Shown here piece after piece: positions 10,692 to 23,150 of a stretch of 64,000 nucleotides of DNA. The notes under the pieces were generated by a model. That model ran no database searches, was not told the origin of the DNA, and was given only the letters and a program-made list of their open reading frames with translations. Source of the DNA: Petrolisthes cinctipes (lineage: Eukaryota; Arthropoda; Malacostraca; Decapoda; Porcellanidae); assembly GCA_033782935.1 (NCBI GenBank), contig JAWQEG010000710.1, positions 558,001 to 622,000 of the forward strand, in the 5' to 3' direction. How positions within the stretch are numbered: the stretch's first letter is position 1; each line of letters starts with the position of its first letter. The position numbers and the translations under genes were made by a program.

Positions 10692-10919
10692 CGCTGGGAG
10701 GGAGGCGAAGATTGTGTCTGTCGCTGGTTGGTCAAAGAGGGCAGGGGACAAGAGCGCAGTCGTACCACTCCCCTCTGTGCCATCTCCGGCGCATATTTAG
10801 CCGCCGCCTGGCGGGCTGCCAGTCTCGCCTCGGTGAACGCCTTCGCCTCCTCCCGCATGAAGTGGGTCGCCATCGCCGCCATGCCCTCCATCACGGTGGC
10901 CATGGAAGAGAGGGTGTCA

Positions 10920-11036
10920 CTGTAAGGGGTAAACAAGGAAAAAACCAAGCGAACCCGGGGATAAGTACCCGGGAGTAACAGAGAGACCCTCTACCCAGTA
11001 TCCCTAATAAACATGACACACGAGTAAGGTACTCAC
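10920..11036 (-). other. Predicted intron 2, in gag (117 bp)
   Basis: The donor is GCTAGC|GTGAGTACC, close to consensus. The acceptor is a T-rich tract ending CCCCTTACAG|TGAC. The split codon GC+T gives Ala and avoids the TGA that the unspliced frame meets at the donor itself. Both splice sites and the phase agree, so this is the best supported of the four introns. Confidence 0.75.
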
Positions 11037-12327
11037 GCTAGCTGTACACCCGACATCTCGTGGTAGGAGTTGGTTAGGGAGTTGAGGCAGTCCCTTATCA
11101 ACGAGGCGGCTGCCCCCGTGGAGATGGTGTGGGCCAACTCTAGACGGGTAGCAGACTCCGCCTGTCGCAACTTGCCATCGGGCTCCTTCAGCTGATAGGG
11201 GACCGGGGGCTCCTTCTCCGTCTTCCACAGGCACTCCCTCAAGCCCGGGGGGGCCCGGGAATGAGGGAGGATGACGGGGAAGGACGGAGGAGGGGGCTTC
11301 CTGGGCGCGTTGTTTCTCTGGTGGTCCAGGGACTTAAGGAGAAGGGCTGGAATGTCCAGGTCCCCTTCGCCCTTATCCCCCGGGAAGTACGCGTCCGGGG
11401 AAAGGAGGAGCGCCGTGTTACCGTGGGAGCGGTCAATCCTCCAAGCCCCGGACAAGTGTAGCTGGCTGTACTCCACCAGAAAACCCATCGCGTCCAGGGT
11501 CGCCGCAGAGGCGGGGGAAAAAGAGCTGATTTCGTAGCGACAGCCGGAGGCTGCGCGACGGACGCCCCAGGAAAAGCGTGAGGAATAAGGGCGTGGAAGA
11601 TCTTAACTATCTTCCTCGACGAGGGGCTGTCCCCCCCCCGCTTACCCTTGCGGGATTTGCAGGCGGGCGAAGGAGAGCTCCCCGACGACGAAGAAGAGGA
11701 AGAGGACGACGAAGAAGAGGTGGAAGGAGAACGGCGACGAGCACGGGACTTCCTGGAGTGGCGGGACCTCTTAGCTGAACGCTTGCGTCCTCTAGAGAGG
11801 CCTGAGGAGCCAGCTCTAGCAGGAGGCGAAGCTGGGGGTTCCCTGCTGGGCCCTTGTACCGGTGAGGTAGTCGGGAGAACCAGCGCGACAGACTCGCTCG
11901 TTTCCCGGGGGGCTAAGCCCCGAGAAGGAGTCGTAGTACCGTCTAGGGAAGGAGGCTCAATCTCTCGGGCCTCAGGAGGTTCTAGCCCCTGAGACTCCGA
12001 GAGACAGGAAGAAGGGTAACGGGTCCTGAATAAACCCAGGTCCGATCCCAAAATCGGGTCCACCCACGCCAAAGAAGAACCGTCTCGTTTGTGGGCCATT
12101 CTCCTAGCCCTCGTCCACGCCATACGAAGAGAAGCAAGGGCAGGGAGCTTGGAGCGGGCAGAAGGGGAGGTAACCCGACACAACTCAGCCCAGGGGCGGC
12201 ACACACCACACGCCAAAGGGTCGTAACCCAAGGGAGTGAAGCAGGGTGCGTGAGGCGAACAGTGCAGGTGTCCGTCAGGCGAGACCCGCACGGTACATCT
12301 TGAAGCAGCACAAAGGGCACGAGTAGG

Positions 12328-12701
12328 CTGAGGGAGAAAAGAATACACAAACATGGGTTAACACGTGCAAACACTGGAACACAGAATACACGAAACCCAT
12401 CCTCCCCGAAGGAAAGAAGCGCGGGACACGCCCGCTGTACCTGGGGACCAGGACACGATCCCCCACACTCGCGCAGCCGCCCAGGGAAAAACCCCGTAAA
12501 ACCAAAACAGCCCGCCACATGGAGCGGGTAAATAAGGGCCCCCCGGACAGAATGATCCAGAAGGAGGGGTAGGAGGGGACCCGATAGCCTGAGAAGAAAC
12601 ACTCCAGGCTGAAAATAATGGAAAAACCCCAAAAATAAAATAAAAAACCCCCGCCCGGGAGAGGAAGAGAGAACCAGGGCACAATTCTCACTCCCCCTTA
12701 C
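12328..12701 (-). other. Predicted intron 1, in gag (374 bp)
   Basis: The donor is CTCTCG|GTAAGGGG and the acceptor is TTCTTTTCTCCCTCAG|CCT with a long pyrimidine tract. The acceptor is strong and sits just before the Cys/His-rich start of gag. The donor and the short first exon are inferred from phase (0/0) and the nearest in-frame ATG, so the exon 1 side is less certain. Confidence 0.55.
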
Positions 12702-12758
12702 CGAGAGGGGACACATAATAATCAGGGAAGGCAAGAGGAAGGGCTGCAAAGACCCCAT

Positions 12759-13130
12759 GTGCTCACCACGTGGGGCGGTGAAGTCCCACGTGGCGCCCAC
12801 TAACTTCGCTAAAAACCCCAGAAACCCCGATAAAATACACACGAAGCATGTACTAGTGGCAGGAGGAAAGGTGAAAGGGGGGGAAAGACGGAGAAAAACT
12901 CCGAAAAAAGGGGCTGAAAAGCCCCCCTTCGCTAAGGAAAAGAGAACTCAGTCCTAACGAAGAAAAAAACCCCATAAACACCTAAAACCCTCCTAGAAAA
13001 CACACACGATACATCTGCAAAGCAGGCTAGCCACTAGAACACAAAAGAAAATATTAGCAGGAACACGTGACACAATACCATAGCGTAGCAGCGAGGAGCG
13101 TAGATGTTGACTGAGACGTGTTCCGCGACA
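12759..13130 (-). other. DIRS 5' leader
   Basis: This unique sequence lies between the right terminal repeat and gag. No long ORF on the coding strand is supported, and I see no clear TATA box. A short self-complementary stretch occurs near 12912-12927 (GGGGCTGAAAAGCCCC). The promoter of DIRS elements is expected in or near this terminal repeat, but no motif here identifies it. Confidence 0.5.
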
Positions 13131-13350
13131 GAGTGGGCGAGCGGTATTCAGCGGAGGAGGGGCTTAATACCTCACCGCGCCACCACCAGGTGGCTCCACT
13201 ATCAGTACAGCACCAGATTTGAATTTTATTTACTTCTGATGAACGTCACGGAATTGACCCTTCCAACCCAGATTATGCCTATACGGGGCCTGGGCTTGTG
13301 AAGGGGCCTATTCTATAGCAATCCAGCTGTGCTGGTTTCACTATACCAAT
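13131..13350 (-). repeat. DIRS right (5') inverted terminal repeat
   Basis: 211 bp (13131-13341) are inverted relative to 6327-6537, with few mismatches. A unique 9-bp tip (13342-13350, TATACCAAT) follows. The tip plus the adjoining 27 bp and the AAT core recur inverted at 6655-6693 in the internal complementary region. After 13350 comes AAT and then satellite A. Confidence 0.9.
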
Positions 13351-15639
13351 AATGGATATTTTATGTGCCCAAAATTGAATTGTGCATGGATCTTCTGTAC
13401 CCGTTTATGTCCCAAATTCAGGCTTAAAACACCCGAAAATTTGATATTTTTGGGACCCAGAAGCGATCTGTACATGCCTACTCAATGTTAGAATATTTTC
13501 AAAATACAGGCACAAAAACAAGTTGAATATCGATGTTTTAGGTGCCCAAAATCGATATGTGCATGCATCTTCAGTACCCGTTTATATCTCAAATTCAGGC
13601 TTAAAACACCTGAAAATTCGACATTTTTGGTTTCCGGAAGCGATCTGTACATGCCTACTCCGTGTAAGAATATTTTAAAAATACAGGCCTAAAACATGCT
13701 GAAAATTGATATTTCAGGTGCCCAAAGTCGATATGTGCATTCATCTTCAGTACCCGTTTATATCTCAAATTCAGGCTCAAAATACCCGAAAATTCGATAT
13801 TTTTGGGTCCCAGGAGAGTTCTGTACATGCCTACTCACTAATAGAATTATTTCAAAATACAGGCCCAAAACATGTTTAAAATCGATATTTTAGGTGCCCA
13901 AAGTTGATATGTGCATGCATCTTCTGTATCCGTTTATGTCCCAAATTCAGGCTTAAAACACCCGAAAATTCGATATTTTTGGGTCCCGGAAGCGATCTAT
14001 ACATGCCTACTCAGAAAAAGAATGTTCTCAAAATATAAGCCCAAAACATGCTGAAAATCTATATTTTATGTGCCCAAAGTCGATATGTGCATGCATCTTC
14101 TGTACCCGTTTATATCTCAAATTCAGGCTCAAAACACCCGGAAATTCGATATTTTTGGGTCCTAGAAGCTATCTGTACACGCCTACTCAGTGTTAGAATA
14201 TTTTCATAATACACGCCAAAAACATTCAGGAAATCAATATTTTAGGTTCCCAAAGTTAATATGTGCATGCATTTTCTGTACCCATTTCTATCCCATATTC
14301 GTGCTCAAAACATCCAAAAAATCGATATTTTTAGGCCCCAGTAGCTATCTGTACATGCCTACTCCGTGTTAGAGTATTTTCAAATTACAGACCAAAAACA
14401 TGCTGAAAATCGATATTTTAGGTACCCAAAGTCGATATGTGCATGCATCATCAGTACACGTTTATATCTCAAATTCAGGCTCAAAACATCCAAAAAAAAA
14501 CGATATTTTTGGGTCCAAGAAGCGATTTGTACATGCCTACTCAGTAATAGAATATTTTTAAGATTCAGGCCGAAAACATGCTGAAAATCGATATTTTAGG
14601 TGCCCAAAATCGATATGTGCATGCATCTTCTGTACCCGTTTATGTCCCAAATTCAGGCTCAAAACACCCTAAAATTCGATATTTTTGGGTCCAAAAAGCG
14701 ATCTGTACACGCCTACTCAGTGCTAGAATATTTTCAAAATATAGGCCCAAAACATGCTAAATATTGATATTTTGGGTGCACAAAGTCTATATATGCATGC
14801 ATCTTTTGTAGCCGTTTATATCTCAAATTCAGGCTCAAAACACCCAAAAACTTGATATTTTTGGGTCCCAGAAGCGATCTGTACATGCCTACTCAATGTT
14901 AGAATATTTTCAAAACACAGGCACAAAAACAAGTTGAAAATGGATATTTTATGTGCCCAAAATTGAATTGTGCATGGATCTTCTGTACCCGTTTATGTCC
15001 CAAATTCAGGCTTAAAACACCCGAAAATTAGATATTTTTGGGACCCAGAAGCGATCTGTACATGCCTACTCAATGTTAGAATATTTTTAAAATACAGGCA
15101 CAAAAACAAGTTGAATATCGATGTTTTAGGTGCCCAAAATCGATATGTGCATGCATCTTCAGTACCCGTTTATATCTCAAATTCAGGCTCAAAACACCCG
15201 AATATTCGAATTTATTTTGGCCCAGACGTGATCTGTACATGCCTACTCAGTGCTAGAATATTTACAAAATATAAGCCCAAAACATGCTGAAAATCGATAT
15301 ATTAGGTGCCCAAAGTCGATATGTGCATGCATTTTCTGTACATGTTTATATCTCAAATTCAGGCTCAAAACACCCGAATATTCGATTTTATTGGCGTCCA
15401 GAAGGGATCATTACATGCCTACTCAGTGACAGAAAATTTTCAAATGACAGACCCAAAACATGCTGAAAATCGATATTTTAGGTGCCCAAAGTCAAAATAT
15501 GTGTGTATCTTCATTACCCGTTTATATCTCAAATTCAGGCTCAAAACACCCGAAAATTCGATATTTTTGGGTCCCAGAAGCGATCTGTACATACCTACTC
15601 AGTGCTTGAATATTTTCAAAATACAGGCACAAAAACAAG

Positions 15640-18600
15640 TTGAATATCGATGTTTTAGGTGCCCAAAATCGATATGTGCATGCATCTTCAGTACCCGTTT
15701 ATATCTCAAATTCTGGCTCAAAACACCCGAAAATTCGATATTTTTGGGTCCCAGAAGGGATATGTACTTGCCTATTCCGTGTTAAAGTATTTTCAAAATA
15801 CAGGCCCAAAAAATGCTGAAAATCGATATTTTAGGTGCCCAAAGACAATATGTGAATGCATTTTCAGTACCCGTTTATATCTCAAATTCAGGCTTAAAAC
15901 ACCTGAAAATTCGATATTTTTTGTTTCCGGAAGCGATCTGTACATGCCTACTCCGTGTTAGAGTGTTATCAAAATACAGACCCAAAACATGCTGAAAATT
16001 GATATTTCAGGGGCCCAAAGTCGATATGTGCATGCATCTTCAGTACCCGTTTATATCTCAAATTCAGGCTCAAAACACCTGAAAATTCGATATTTTTGGG
16101 TCCCAGAAGCGATCTGTACATACCTACTCAGTGCTTGAATATTTTCAAAATATAGGCCCAAAACATGCTGAAAATCGATATTTTAGGTGCCCAAAGTCGA
16201 TATGTGCATGCATCTTCTGTACCCGTTTATATCTCAAATTCAGGCTCAAAACACCCTAAAATTCGATAATTTTGGGTCCCAGAAGCGATGTGTACATGCG
16301 TACTCAATGTTAGAATATTTTCAAAACACAGGCACAAAAACAAGTTGAAAATCGATATTTTAGGTGCCAAAATCGATATGTGCATGCATCTTCAGTACCC
16401 GTTTATATCTCAAATTCTGGCTCAAAACACCCGAAAATTCGATATTTTTGGTTCCCGGAAGCGATCTGTACATGCCTACTCCGTGTTAGAGTATTTTCAA
16501 AATACAGGCCTAAAACATACTGAAAATCGATATTTTAGGTGCCCAAAGTCAATCTTCTGTACCCGTGTATATCTCAAATTCAGGCTGAAAACACCCGAAA
16601 ATTCAAATTTTTTGGTTCCCAGAAGCGATCTGTACGTGCCTACTCCGTTTTAGAGTATTTTCAAAATACAGACCCAAAACATGCTGAAAATCGATATTTT
16701 AAGTGCCCAAAGTCAAAATGTGCATGCATCTTCAGTACACGTTTATATCTCAAATTCAGGCTCAAAACATCCAAAAAATCGATATTATTGGGTCCAAGAA
16801 GCGATTTGTACATGCCTACTCAGTAATATAATATTTTTAAGATTCAGGCCTAAAACATGCTGAAAATCGATATTTTAGGTGCCCAAAATCGATATGTGCA
16901 TGCATCTTCAGTACACGTTTATGTCCCAAATTCAGGCTCAAAACACCCTAAAATTCGATATTTTTGGGTCCAAAAAGCGATCTGTACATGCCTACTCAGT
17001 GCTAGAATATTTTTAAAATATAGGCCCAAAATATGCTAAATATGGATATTTTTGGTGCACAAAGTCTATATAGGCATGCATCTTTTGTAGCCGTTTATAT
17101 CTCAAATTCAGGCTCAAAACACCCAAAAATTCGATATTTTTGGGTCCCAGAAGCGATCTGTACATGCCTACTCAATGTTAAAATATTTTCAAAATACAGG
17201 CAGAAAAACAAGTTAAAATCGATATTTTAGGTGCCCAAGTCAAAATGTGCTTGCATTTTCTGTACCCATTTACATCCCAAATTCAGGCTTAAAACACCCA
17301 AAAAAATCGATGTTTTTGGGTCCCAGAAGCGATATGTACATGCCTACTCCGTGTTAGAGTATTTTCATAATACAGGCCCAAAACATGCTAAAAATCGATA
17401 TTTTAGGTGCCCAAAGTCAATATGTGTATGAATCTTCTGTACCCGTTTATATCTCAAATTCAGGCTCAAAACACCCTAAAATTCGATAATTTTGGGTCCC
17501 AGAAGCGATCTGTACATGCGTACTCAATGTTAGAATATTTTCAAAACACAGGCACAAAAACAAGTTGAAAATCGATATTTTAGGTGCCAAAATCGATATG
17601 TGCATGCATCTTCAGTACCCGTTTATATCTCAAATTCTGGCTCAAAACACCCGAAAATTCGATATTTTTGGTTCCCGGAAGCGATCTGTACATGCCTACT
17701 CCGTGTTAGAGTATTTTCAAAATACAGGCCTAAAACATGCTGAAAATCGATATTTTAGGTGCCCAAAGACAATATGTGTATGCATCTTCTGTACCCGTGT
17801 ATATCTCAAATTCAGGCTGAAAACACCCGAAAATTCAAATTTTTTGGTTCCCAGAAGCGATCTGTACATGCCTACTCCGTTTCAGAGTATTTTCAAAATA
17901 CAGACCCAAAACATGCTGAAAATCGATATTTTAAGTGCCCAAAGTCAAAATGTGCATGCATCTTCAGTACACGTTTATATCTCAAATTCAGGCTCAAAAC
18001 ATCCAAAAAATCGATATTTTTGGGTCCAAGAAGCGATTTGTACATGCCTACTCAGTAATAGAATATTTTTAAGATTCAGGCCTAAAACATGCTGAAAATC
18101 GATATTTTAGGTGCCCAAAATCGATATGTGCATGCATCTTCAGTACACGTTTATGTCCCAAATTCAGGCTCAAAACACCCTAAAATTCGATATTTTTGGG
18201 TCCAAAAAGCGATCTGTACATGCCTACTCAGTGCTAGAATATTTTCAAAATATAGGCCCAAAATATGCTAAATATGGATATTTTTGGTGCACAAAGTCTA
18301 TATAGGCATGCATCTTTTGTAGCCGTTTATATCTCAAATTCAGGCTCAAAACACCCAAAAATTCGATATTTTTGGGTCCCAGAAGCGATCTGTACATGCC
18401 TACTCAATGTTAAAATACTTTCAAAATACAGGCAGAAAAACAAGTTAAAATCGATATTTTAGGTGCCCAAGTCAAAATGTGCTTGCATTTTCTGTACCCA
18501 TTTACATCCCAAATTCAGGCTTAAAACACCCAAAAAATCGATGTTTTTGGGTCCCAGAAGCGATATGTACATGCCTACTCCGTGTTAGAGTATTTTCATA

Positions 18601-21600
18601 ATACAGGCCCAAAACATGCTGAAAATCGATATTTTAGGTGCCCAAAGTCAATATGTGTATGCATCTTCTGTACACGTTTATATCCCAAATTCAGACTCAA
18701 AACACCCGAAACTTCGATATTTTTGGGTCCCAGAAGCGATCTGTACATGCCTACTCCGTATTAGAGTATTTTCATAATACAGGCCTAAAACATGCTGAAA
18801 ATCGATATTTTAGGTGCCCAAAGTCAATATGTGCATGCATCTTCAGTACCCGTTTATATCTCAAATTCAGGCTCAAAACACCCGAAAATTCGATATTTTT
18901 GGGTCCCAGATGCGATCTGTACATGCCTACTCAATGTTAGAATATCTTCAAAACACAGGCACATAAAAAAGTTGAAAATAGATATTTTATGTGCCCAAAA
19001 TTGATATGTGCATGGATCTTCTATACCCGTTTATGTCCCAAATTCAGGCTTAAAACACCCGAAAATTAGATATTTTTGGGAACCAGAAGCGATCTGTACA
19101 TGCCTACTCAATGTTAGAATATTTTCAAAATACAGGCACAAAAACAAGTTAAATATCGATGTTTTAGGTGCCCAAAATCGATATGTGCATGCATCTTCAG
19201 TACCCGTTTATATCTCAAATTCTGGCTCAAAACACCCGAAAATTCGATATTTTTGGGTCCCAGAAGGGATATGTACTTGCCTATTCCGTGTTAAAGTATT
19301 TTCAAAATACAGGCCCAAAAAATGCTGAAAATCGATATTTTAGGTGCCCAAAGACAATATGTGAATGCATTTTCAGTACCCGTTTATATCTCAAATTCAG
19401 GCTTAAAACACCTGAAAATTCGATATTTTTTGTTTCCGGAAGCGATCTGTACATGCCTACTCCGTGTTAGAGTGTTATCAAAATACAGACCCAAAACATG
19501 CTGAAAATTGATATTTCAGGGGCCCAAAGTCGATATGTGCATGCATCTTCAGTACCCGTTTATATCTCAAATTCAGGCTCAAAACACCTGAAAATTCGAT
19601 ATTTTTGGGTCCCAGAAGCGATCTGTACATACCTACTCAGTGCTTGAATATTTTCAAAATATAGGCCCAAAACATGCTGAAAATCGATATTTTAGGTGCC
19701 CAAAGTCGATATGTGCATGCATCTTCTGTACCCGTTTATATCTCAAATTCAGGCTCAAAACACCCTAAAATTCGATAATTTTGGGTCCCAGAAGCGATGT
19801 GTACATGCGTACTCAATGTTAGAATATTTTCAAAACACAGGCACAAAAACAAGTTGAAAATCGATATTTTAGGTGCCAAAATCGATATGTGCATGCATCT
19901 TCAGTACCCGTTTATATCTCAAATTCTGGCTCAAAACACCCGAAAATTCGATATTTTTGGTTCCCGGAAGCGATCTGTACATGCCTACTCCGTGTTAGAG
20001 TATTTTCAAAATACAGGCCTAAAACATGCTGAAAATCGATATTTTAGGTGCCCAAAGTCAATATGTGTATGCATCTTCTGTACCCGTGTATATCTCAAAT
20101 TCAGGCTGAAAACACCCGAAAAATCAAATTTTTTGGTTCCCAGAAGCGATCTGTACGTGCCTACTCCGTTTTAGAGTATTTTCAAAATACAGACCCAAAA
20201 CATGCTGAAAATCGATATTTTAAGTGCCCAAAGTCAAAATGTGCATGCATCTTCAGTACACGTTTATATCTCAAATTCAGGCTCAAAACATCCAAAAAAT
20301 CGATATTATTGGGTCCAAGAAGCGATTTGTACATGCCTACTCAGTAATATAATATTTTTAAGATTCAGGCCTAAAACATGCTGAAAATCGATATTTTAGG
20401 TGCCCAAAATCGATATGTGCATGCATCTTCAGTACACGTTTATGTCCCAAATTCAGGCTCAAAACACCCTAAAATTCGATATTTTTGGGTCCAAAAAGCG
20501 ATCTGTACATGCCTACTCAGTGCTAGAATATTTTCAAAATATAGGCCCAAAATATGCTAAATATGGATATTTTTGGTACACAAAGTCTATATAGGCATGC
20601 ATCTTTTGTAGCCGTTTATATCTCAAATTCAGGCTCAAAACACACAAAAATTCGATATTTTTGGGTCCCAGAAGCGATCTGTACATGCCTACTCAATGTT
20701 AAAATATTTTCAAAATACAGGCAGAAAAACAAGTTAAAATCGATATTTTAGGTGCCCAAGTCAAAATGTGCTTGCATTTTCTGTACCCATTTACATCCCA
20801 AATTCAGGCTTAAAACACCCAAAAAATCGATGTTTTTGGGTCCCAGAAGCGATATGTACATGCCTACTCCGTGTTAGAGTATTTTCATAATACAGGCCCA
20901 AAACATGCTGAAAATCGATATTTTAGGTGCCCAAAGTCAATATGTGTATGAATCTTCTGTACCCGTTTATATCTCAAATTCAGGCTCAAAACACCCTAAA
21001 ATTCGATAATTTTGGGTCCCAGAAGCTATGTGTACATGCGTACTCAATGTTAGAATATTTTCAAAACACAGGCACAAAAACAAGTTGAAAATCGATATTT
21101 TAGGTGCCAAAATCGATATGTGCATGCATCTTCATTACCCGTTTATATCTCAAATTCTGGCTCAAAACACCCGAAAATTCGATATTTTTGGTTCCCGGAA
21201 GCGATCTGTACATGCCTACTCCGTGTTAGAGTATTTTCAAAATACAGGCCTAAAACATGCTGAAAATCTATATTTTAGGTGCCCAAAGTCAATATGTGTA
21301 TGCATCTTCTGTACCCGTGTATATCTCAAATTCAGGCTGAAAACACCCGAAAATTCAAATTTTTTGGTTCCCAGAAGCGATCTGTACATGCCTACTCCGT
21401 TTCAGAGTATTTTCAAAATACAGACCCAAAACATGCTGAAAATCGATATTTTAAGTGCCCAAAGTCAAAATGTGCATGCATCTTCAGTACACGTTTATAT
21501 CTCAAATTCAGGCTCAAAACATCCAAAAAATCGATATTTTTGGGTCCAAGAAGCGATTTGTACATGCCTACTCAGTAATAGAATATTTTTAAGATTCAGG

Positions 21601-23150
21601 CCTAAAACATGCTGAAAATCGATATTTTAGGTGCCCAAAATCGATATGTGCATGCATCTTCAGTACACGTTTATGTCCCAAATTCAGGCTCAAAACACCC
21701 TAAAATTCGATATTTTTGGGTCCAAAAAGCGATCTGTACATGCCTACTCAGTGCTAGAATATTTTCAAAATATAGGCCCAAAATATGCTAAATATGGATA
21801 TTTTTGGTGCACAAAGTCTATATAGGCATGCATCTTTTGTAGCCGTTTATATCTCAAATTCAGGCTCAAAACACCCAAAAATTCGATATTTTTGGGTCCC
21901 AGAAGCGATCTGTACATGCCTACTCAATGTTAAAATATTTTCAAAATACAGGCAGAAAAACAAGTTAAAATCGATATTTTAGGTGCCAAAGTCAAAATGT
22001 GCTTGCATTTTCTGTACCCATTTACATCCCAAATTCAGGCTTAAAACACCCAAAAAATCGATGTTTTTGGGTCCCAGAAGCGATATGTACATGCCTACTC
22101 CGTGTTAGAGTATTTTCATAATACAGGCCCAAAACATGCTGAAAATCGATATTTTAGGTGCCCAAAGTCAATATGTGTATGCATCTTCTGTACACGTTTA
22201 TATCCCAAATTCAGACTCAAAACACCCGAAACTTCGATATTTTTGGGTCCCAGAAGCGATCTGTACATGCCTACTCCGTATTAGAGTATTTACATATTAC
22301 AGGCCTAAAACATGCTGAAAATCGATATTTTAGGTGCCCAAAGTCAATATGTGCATGCATCTTCAGTACCCGTTTATATCTCAAATTCAGGCTCAAAACA
22401 CCCGAAAATTCGATATTTTTGGGTCCCAGATGCGATCTGTACATGCCTACTCAATGTTAGAATATCTTCAAAACACAGGCACAAAAAAAAGTTGAAAATA
22501 GATATTTTATGTGCCCAAAATTGATATGTGCATGGATCTTCTGTACCCGTTTATGTCCCAAATTCAGGCTTAAAACACCCGAAAATTAGATATTTTTGGG
22601 AACCAGAAGCGATCTGTACATGCCTACTCAATGTTAGAATATTTTCAAAATACAGGCACAAAAACAAGTTGAATATCGATGTTTTAGGTGCCCAAAATCG
22701 ATATGTGCATGCATCTTCAGTACCCGTTTATATCTCAAATTCTGGCTCAAAACACCCGAAAATTCGATATTTTTGGGTCCCAGAAGGGATATGTACTTGC
22801 CTATTCCGTGTTAAAGTATTTTCAAAATACAGGCCCAAAAAATGCTGAAAATCGATATTTTAGGTGCCCAAAGACAATATGTGAATGCATTTTCAGTACC
22901 CGTTTATATCTCAAATTCAGGCTTAAAACACCTGAAAATTCGATATTTTTTGTTTCCGGAAGCGATCTGTACATGCCTACTCCGTGTTAGAGTGTTATCA
23001 AAATACAGACCCAAAACATGCTGAAAATTGATATTTCAGGGGCCCAAAGTCGATATGTGCATGCATCTTCAGTACCCGTTTATATCTCAAATTCAGGCTC
23101 AAAACACCTGAAAATTCGATATTTTTGGGTCCCAGAAGCGATCTGTACAT
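15640..23150 (+). repeat. Satellite A higher-order repeat of about 3.51-3.52 kb (20 units)
   Basis: The marker variant GGGATATGTACTTGCCTATT occurs near 15757, 19266 and 22786, giving offsets of 3,509 and 3,520 bp. Within each period a seven-unit block of about 1,232 bp is itself duplicated: the AAATATGGATATTTTTGGTG marker recurs near 17037, 18269, 20558 and 21789. The third copy is partial and loses similarity soon after 23150. Confidence 0.8.

Larger units (their letters stand above)
10340..12758 (-). pseudogene. DIRS gag, four predicted exons, one frameshift
   Basis: Gag should encode the structural nucleic-acid-binding protein of the element. Predicted exons are 12702-12758 (ATG at 12758 or 12716, same frame), 11037-12327, 10692-10919 and 10340-10559. 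Exon 2 begins with a Cys/His-rich stretch (CAASRC, HLHCSPHAPC, CGVCRPWAELC) that suggests a metal-binding fold. It continues through an acidic/proline linker, a serine run beside an Arg/Lys/Ser cluster (about 11680-11790), and a helical C-terminal half. The reading frame changes near 11513-11522, in GGGGGAAAAA: upstream the frame with HAFPGASVAQ is open, downstream the sensible frame is the one with LVEYSQLHLSG. A one-base homopolymer indel is the simplest cause. Exon 3 is Ala/Met/Glu-rich, probably helical. Exon 4 is Pro/Arg/Gln-rich (RGQQPFRGRRQG), a nucleic-acid-binding tail. It ends at TGA 10340-10342, overlapping the RT start. Confidence 0.72.
6280..13350 (-). mobile_element. DIRS1-like tyrosine-recombinase retrotransposon, structurally complete, coding-defective
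   Basis: This 7,071-bp GC-rich element is inserted in satellite A and reads on the minus strand. Its order is 5' inverted terminal repeat (13131-13350), leader, gag, RT/RNase H/methyltransferase-like polyprotein, overlapping tyrosine recombinase, 3' noncoding region, internal complementary region (6591-6693) and 3' inverted terminal repeat (6280-6537). DIRS elements replicate through a circular DNA intermediate that the recombinase integrates, so they make no target duplication. Here both flanks carry AAT (6277-6279 and 13351-13353). The paralogous empty satellite site around 14933-14950 reads GTTGAAAATGGATATTTT with one AAT, which fits recombination in a 3-bp core. One in-frame stop and one frameshift make this copy non-autonomous. 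Confidence 0.93.

Noticed and set aside
11513..11522. Programmed -1 frameshift in gag
   Set aside because: No in-frame slippery heptamer of the usual form is present. A homopolymer indel is simpler.
11982..12842. 286-codon minus-strand open frame over the start of gag
   Set aside because: It shares only its first codons with predicted exon 1. The rest crosses intron 1 and reads exon 2 out of frame.
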